From contig NW_023501036.1 in NCBI RefSeq assembly GCF_014066305.1, forward strand, positions 1,561,501 to 1,625,500: 64,000 nt of DNA. Reading direction: 5' to 3'. The stretch's first letter is position 1; each line of letters starts with the position of its first letter. Source of the DNA: Letharia columbiana. Its lineage: Eukaryota > Ascomycota > Lecanoromycetes > Lecanorales > Parmeliaceae. This document shows positions 58,680 to 64,000 of the stretch, piece after piece. The notes under the pieces are model-generated. The model saw nothing but the letters and a program-made list of their open reading frames with translations. It was not told the origin of the DNA and made no database searches. A program made the translations under genes and the position numbers.

Positions 58680-60770
58680 AAAAAGATAAGATATAGAAAA
58701 TATATAAAAGTACATTTAATGATTCTAGAATAAATTAACGATACTTATAATAATAATTAGAATTAAGAATTAGATATACTCGAATAAGAGATAGCTTTAT
58801 ATTACTTATATAATAGTAAGAGTAATAGCTAAGATTAAAGTTTAACTTAGATAGCGTAGCTTTCGTAGTAAACTTTTTATTACTATATATTAGATTAATT
58901 ACGTACTAATAAAGATTTATAATTTTATCTTTTAGACGTAATCGCGTTTAATATTTTAAGATTTCTATAATAGCTCGATACTTATTAGCTAACGTGTTAA
59001 TACTATTATATTTAAGCTACGATAAAGCTTATCGTTAAATTCTATATCGCGCTTTCGAGTAGCTTAAAAGATAAAGTCTACTTAATCATTAGCGCGTATA
59101 ATAGAATTATTCTTAATACTTATATCTTATTTAGCTTCGATATTATTTATTTCCTTCTAATTCGAGCTTTCGTCTTTATTTATATATATAATAGTTTACG
59201 CGATAAGCAAAACTCTAGACTTCCTCTAAATTACGCTCGCGTATTTTTTTTATATAATATTATTAAAATATAGGTCTACTAGAATAATAACTAGAATTAG
59301 AAACTACTTATTACTTATCTATTATATTTTATCTAATTTCCTTAAAAGCTTACTTCTATTTTAATTGCGATATATTAATATATCTAGCTTTATACTTATT
59401 ACGGGCTATAGCGTAGTTAATAGCTAATATATTGACTTTCTTTACTTTTTTAATTAGTTTCTTCTTAAATATAAATATATCTATTCGCTATCGCGATCTC
59501 TTAATATTTTTATTTTTACTAAACTTATTCTTCGCTTTTCGTTTTAGTTAAAGATCTAATTATCACCTAATTAATTCATATTAAGACTCTTTAATATCGT
59601 TATTATTATTAATATTTAATACTTATTATAATAAATTATTAGACTTAGTATCTTCTACTTTAATCGCTATAAAAAGATAAGTTAATAGATATATATAAAG
59701 GAATTAAAGGGTTTATATAAATATCTATAAATACTAAGCTATACTTAATTTTAATTAATACTTATTTTATTAAAAAGTGTATTAATTCTAGTAAGTATCG
59801 AAGTTAGAAATATAGAGAATATATACCGCGTACTATTTTAATTATAGTTTTTAAGTTAAAAGAATAATTATTTATATAAAGAAAAGAAAATAAAAACGAA
59901 ATACGCGAAAATTTTAATAAGTTATAATAGTTTTATTTTAATTAAGTTAGATAAAGATAATTATTTATTAATTCGCTCTTTTAGATATCTTATCTTTTAA
60001 TCTATACGGGCTATAATAATAACTATAAATATTATAGAAGTAGATAAGATCGTATTAGATAATAGCGCTTAATAAATATAATTCGCTTAAGCTTAAATCT
60101 TCAAAATCGAAGAGAAAGCGTGTTATCTATTAATACTTAAAATAAGCTAGATAATTTAAAATAATCTAAATATTTAGTATACGCGATAGATATCTAAGCT
60201 TTTCCCTCCCTCTAAGACTTTCTTTTTTATATTAACTCTTCTTCTTATAAGACTATCTTCTTTATATCTTAGACTTCTATTTAAGTAATCTAATATTATT
60301 ATAGTAATATCTAAAGTATAACGTAGACGTTAAGTTATATATTTATTCTTTATCTATTAATAACTTTAAGTTAATACGTAGATAGACCGCGTAAAGAGCT
60401 TAATTTATATATATTTAATTTATTATTAATAGCTCCTCGAAAAAGCTAATATTATTTTAGACTACGCGAGGTAATAATCTATTTAAAAGCGTTATAGTAA
60501 AGCGTTTATTAGATATCACTATTGCTTTAATAGATACCGCCACCACTTTAATAGATACCGTCGTTACTTTAATAGATATCGCCTTTACTTTAGTAATATT
60601 AAAGTATTAATAAAAACTAGATAGTATATTCTTCTAGCTATTATTATTCTTATTATATATTACTAACGCGAGCTATAGCTTAAGCTTTACGCGAGATTTA
60701 TCGCTATTAAATTTTAATTAATCTTATAATTTTAAAGCTTCCCTTTTAGCGCGTAGTTCGTAAGATTTTA
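58680..60770. repeat. Direct repeat copy 2 (about 2.1 kb)
   Basis: Partner of 56120-58240 with the same orientation. Differences are mostly transitions plus small indels. The 440-bp spacer between copies is also RIP-like. Confidence 0.75.
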
Positions 60771-61267
60771 TATTATATATATATTATATTATTCGACTAT
60801 CGTCTTTAAAGTTTCGCTTTTAAAAGATAACTCTATATTCTTATAATAAATAAGATACTAAATAGAATAATTAATAGAATCTAATCTTTTATTTACTAGC
60901 TAGTAATAAGTCTTATAACTTATATATCTAATTACATTTAAGATTATAATTATAATTATCTTTATAATTAAAATTAATATAAGTTAAGACTTTTTATTAA
61001 TATATAGCTTTTTTAAAAAAGATTTATATAAGCGTAATTAAAGATTAATATTCTTCTTTTAAGTGTTAAACGCTTAGCGAGAAGTACTAGAAGATTTATA
61101 TCTAGATATTTATTAACTATATATTAGAATTTACTTACTTTAAATTCTAGATATAAATATCTTTACTTTTAATAAGATAAAGAAGCTATAGATTTAAGAT
61201 CGAATATTACTAAAGGTCGCCTACTATTTTCTATTATATTTTAACTATTTACGATTATTAATATACT

Positions 61268-61543
61268 CGCCAATAAGAAAGGTGTACTATTACTATGCGA
61301 ATTTGGTCGCGATATTAATAGTAATTATTAGAATTAAAGTTATTAAATATAGGAATACCCGCTAATAAGAAAGGCGTATTATTGCTATACGAATTTGGTC
61401 GCGGTATTAATAATGATTATAAGAACTAAAGCTATCGGATATAGGGATACCCGCTAATAAGAAAGACGTGCTATTATTATACGAATTTGATCGCGATACT
61501 AATAATAACTATAGAAATTAAAGCTATTAAACGTAGGGATACG
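61268..61543. repeat. 3 x 92-bp tandem array
   Basis: Three head-to-tail copies beginning CGC(C/T)AATAAGAAAGG at 61268, 61360 and 61452, each with GAATTTGGTCGCG or a variant in the middle and a TAGGGATAC-type end. Copies differ mainly by C/T and G/A, consistent with RIP acting after amplification. Confidence 0.85.
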
Positions 61544-64000
61544 ACCTTTAATTTAGTATAGATTCTAAGATAAGAAGCCTCTTTTACTAAAGCAGTAATA
61601 TTTTTATAGATATATACCTATATTTAAATCGATTTAAGAAGTTTTATTCTATAAATATAAAATATATAAAGTTATTAGATTGAGTATAATAGCTAAATAT
61701 TATTAATTAAGCGTAATAAGTAGAATAATAATTAGAATATCTTATTCTTAACTTAGAATAGTTTTCCTTTTATTTATTACATATTTTCTTTTCATAAAAA
61801 CTACGTCTAGACTTTAATAATACTATATTATTACTTATAAGCTTATATCTTATTATAATTATCTGAGAAGCTATATATCTTTCGATTATAAAGTAATTCT
61901 TTTTATATAAAATATATATAATTAAGCCGCTAGGTATTAGTTAGTAATTTTCTTTATTTATAATTACTAAAGAGTAAGTTATACTATTAAAATCGCTCGC
62001 TAATTTTATCTTTATAATTTCTTAAAGTGCGTATAGTATAGAGGGTTAAATTCGAAGCGAATTAACCGATTTTGGAGCTATATAAGTTAAGATCTTCTTT
62101 ATTACTTAAGCGAATACGATTTAAGAAATAATTAAGTTCGTTAATTTCTACTATTCGCGGATTTCCTTTAATATATAGACTTTAAAGTCTAATTAGTAAT
62201 AATATAATTAATACGTATAATTAACTTATTATTTAATTTAGATATACATAATTAACGTAACTACGCACTTTTCTTATTTATAATTATACTTTTCAAACTT
62301 CGCGTATAATCTTCTAATCTTTACCTTCGCGAAGTCTTACTTTTACTTCGCTTCGATAATTTAAACAAGCTTAAATTAGCAGTTAATAAATTATTAAGAA
62401 TTTTCTAAGCTTTTACGATTATCGAGTTAATAGCTTTAATAAGCAATAATGCTATATATTAACGAATTATAATTAATATTATAATTAATTATCGTATTAA
62501 GAGATATAGCGCTATTAGACGTATACTTACTTTATAAAAATAATATTATTAATCTAATTTAACTATAAGATATAGAGAAAATAATTCTATTTTCTTTAAG
62601 TATAGATAGTATCGTAATAAACGAGCGTATTATAATATAAATACTATAATAATAGAAAGAATTTTTAAGAAAAAAGAGGGTGAATCAGAAAAGAATAATA
62701 CTAAGTATTCGTTATCGAGCTAATTAATATTATATAACTAAAATCTTATTAGAATAAAATACTATTTAAAGATAGATTAAGTTTAAACATTAATTAGAAA
62801 GCTAACTAGAAAAAAAGATTAACTTCTTTTTTACTAATACGCATTATAGAGCTATATATAAGCGCTTTTTTCTATATTTTAAATATACTTTAGATATTTA
62901 TAACTACATATATATGCCCCCTCTCATATTTTATATATATTTTATATATTTCGATATTCTTTATATACGCGGTATGTCTATTAAAGATAATCTTATTAAT
63001 TTAATTAATTTCTATTTAATTTTATATTTATTAGTTATAAAAAGAGCTCTTTATTTTAATATTATAACTTTATTAATTCGCTATTCTTAGATATCGGGCC
63101 GCGTATAGCTTACAATTAATTCACTTACTCTCTTCTCTTCTTCTATTATAAAGATAGAAGAAGATACTATTTCTTTTTCGCCTTCGCCTATAACGAACTA
63201 GTTACTATTTTTATAAGACTAAAGATATCGACTTAAAAACGATATTATCTAATTAAAAGCGGAGAATATAATACTTTAACATTTTAACGCCTAAGTAAAA
63301 AATATTATAATATTACTCGAATAAGAGAGAGTCGCATTAATAAGAAAGATATCGATACTTAAAAATAGTCTTAGCGTGACGAAAGATTTAATTTCTATAT
63401 ATAGAAGATTTAGATAATAATTAGTCCAGCTAATTAAATTATTAAAGCGCTTAAGTTAGATTTTAATTCTATATTAATATCTAATAAAATAAATTTAATA
63501 GTTTTAAGATATTAATATACGCTCTTATTAATATAACTAGCGATTAGAATATTAATTAAATAGATATAATCTTTAATTCTAATAATTAGAATAATATAGT
63601 AATAAATAAGTATTAGTGTTAAAGCGAATAAAGTATATATTATATTAAGTAGAGAAGCGTTAATAGCTAGATTAATTAGAGTTTTAAATCGATAAAATCA
63701 AATATCAATTCTATATTAGCGTTATTATATACTCTTAAATATATAATTATTAATTATAATACTAATTAGAAAGAGTTAATCTTTAATTCAAAATATCGGA
63801 AATAATATAGCGATATATTATTAAAGCGATATAAGTTATTAAAGCGATATAAGTTTCTATTATAGCGAGAAGGTAGGATTTATATATTAAATATTAATCT
63901 CGTTTTATTTCTAACATTTTATTCGTTTACGTATCTTTTTCAATTCCTCTTTAAACGTCTTAATCTCAAGATATTAATTAAATCTTTATTTAGCGTAGGC

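Larger units (their letters stand above)
55700..64000. repeat. RIP-mutated repeat tract running to the window end
   Basis: Same CA/TG-depleted, TA-rich composition as 10.85-29.5 kb. No intact ORF. It contains a long direct duplication (56120-58240 and 58680-60770) and a 92-bp tandem array (61268-61543). Confidence 0.8.

Overview
This window is nuclear DNA of a filamentous ascomycete (Pezizomycotina). The genes have short introns of about 46-81 bp with GT...AG ends and CTAAC-like branch sites. The proteins are fungal (Lsg1, Ltv1, adenosine kinase, Est1/Ebs1 type, Spo12 type, 2EXR and F-box proteins). Gene-bearing segments alternate sharply with A+T-rich tracts in which CpA/TpG are almost gone, TpA is in excess and CpG survives. 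That is the signature of repeat-induced point mutation (RIP). I judged composition by eye, not by computation. I cannot name the species.

Layout. 1-10.2 kb: a partial SPO12-like gene, a peroxisomal acyl-CoA dehydrogenase, a tRNA-Trp interrupted in its D-loop, the GTPase LSG1, an MFS transporter with one doubtful exon junction, a Fot1/pogo transposase remnant and a 2EXR-type gene. 10.3-31.3 kb: a nested transposon graveyard. It holds a complete but RIP-mutated Ty3/gypsy element (16800-24616; 275-bp LTRs; TCTAG target duplications), older retroelement pieces, a young GC-rich TRIM-like element (25348-26268; ATCTC target duplications), and about 1.3 kb of near-homopolymer A/T that is probably an assembly fault. 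31.3-38 kb: a transition zone with broken genes (two zinc-finger genes, one MFS gene, a 2EXR fragment) whose nonsense codons are mostly explained by C-to-T or G-to-A changes, plus one intact secreted-protein gene. 38-50.5 kb: a healthy block with an F-box gene, LTV1, adenosine kinase, EBS1/SMG7-like, a C2H2 protein of ZNF511 type and phosphopantothenoylcysteine decarboxylase. 50.9-64 kb: a second repeat block with a 1.9-kb TA-flanked TIR transposon, a gag-only remnant of a minus-strand LTR element, a roughly 2.1-kb direct duplication and a 3 x 92-bp tandem array.

Function. LSG1 (60S export and maturation) and LTV1 (40S maturation) are both ribosome-assembly factors. Adenosine kinase and PPCDC serve nucleotide and CoA metabolism, and the SKL-tailed dehydrogenase points to peroxisomal lipid catabolism. 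I see no secondary-metabolite cluster. The most unusual observations are the tRNA-Trp gene whose D-loop carries a 51-nt insert with GT...CTAAC...AG ends, the intact-looking TRIM inside RIP-mutated DNA, and the group of RIP-style nonsense codons in genes next to the repeat block.
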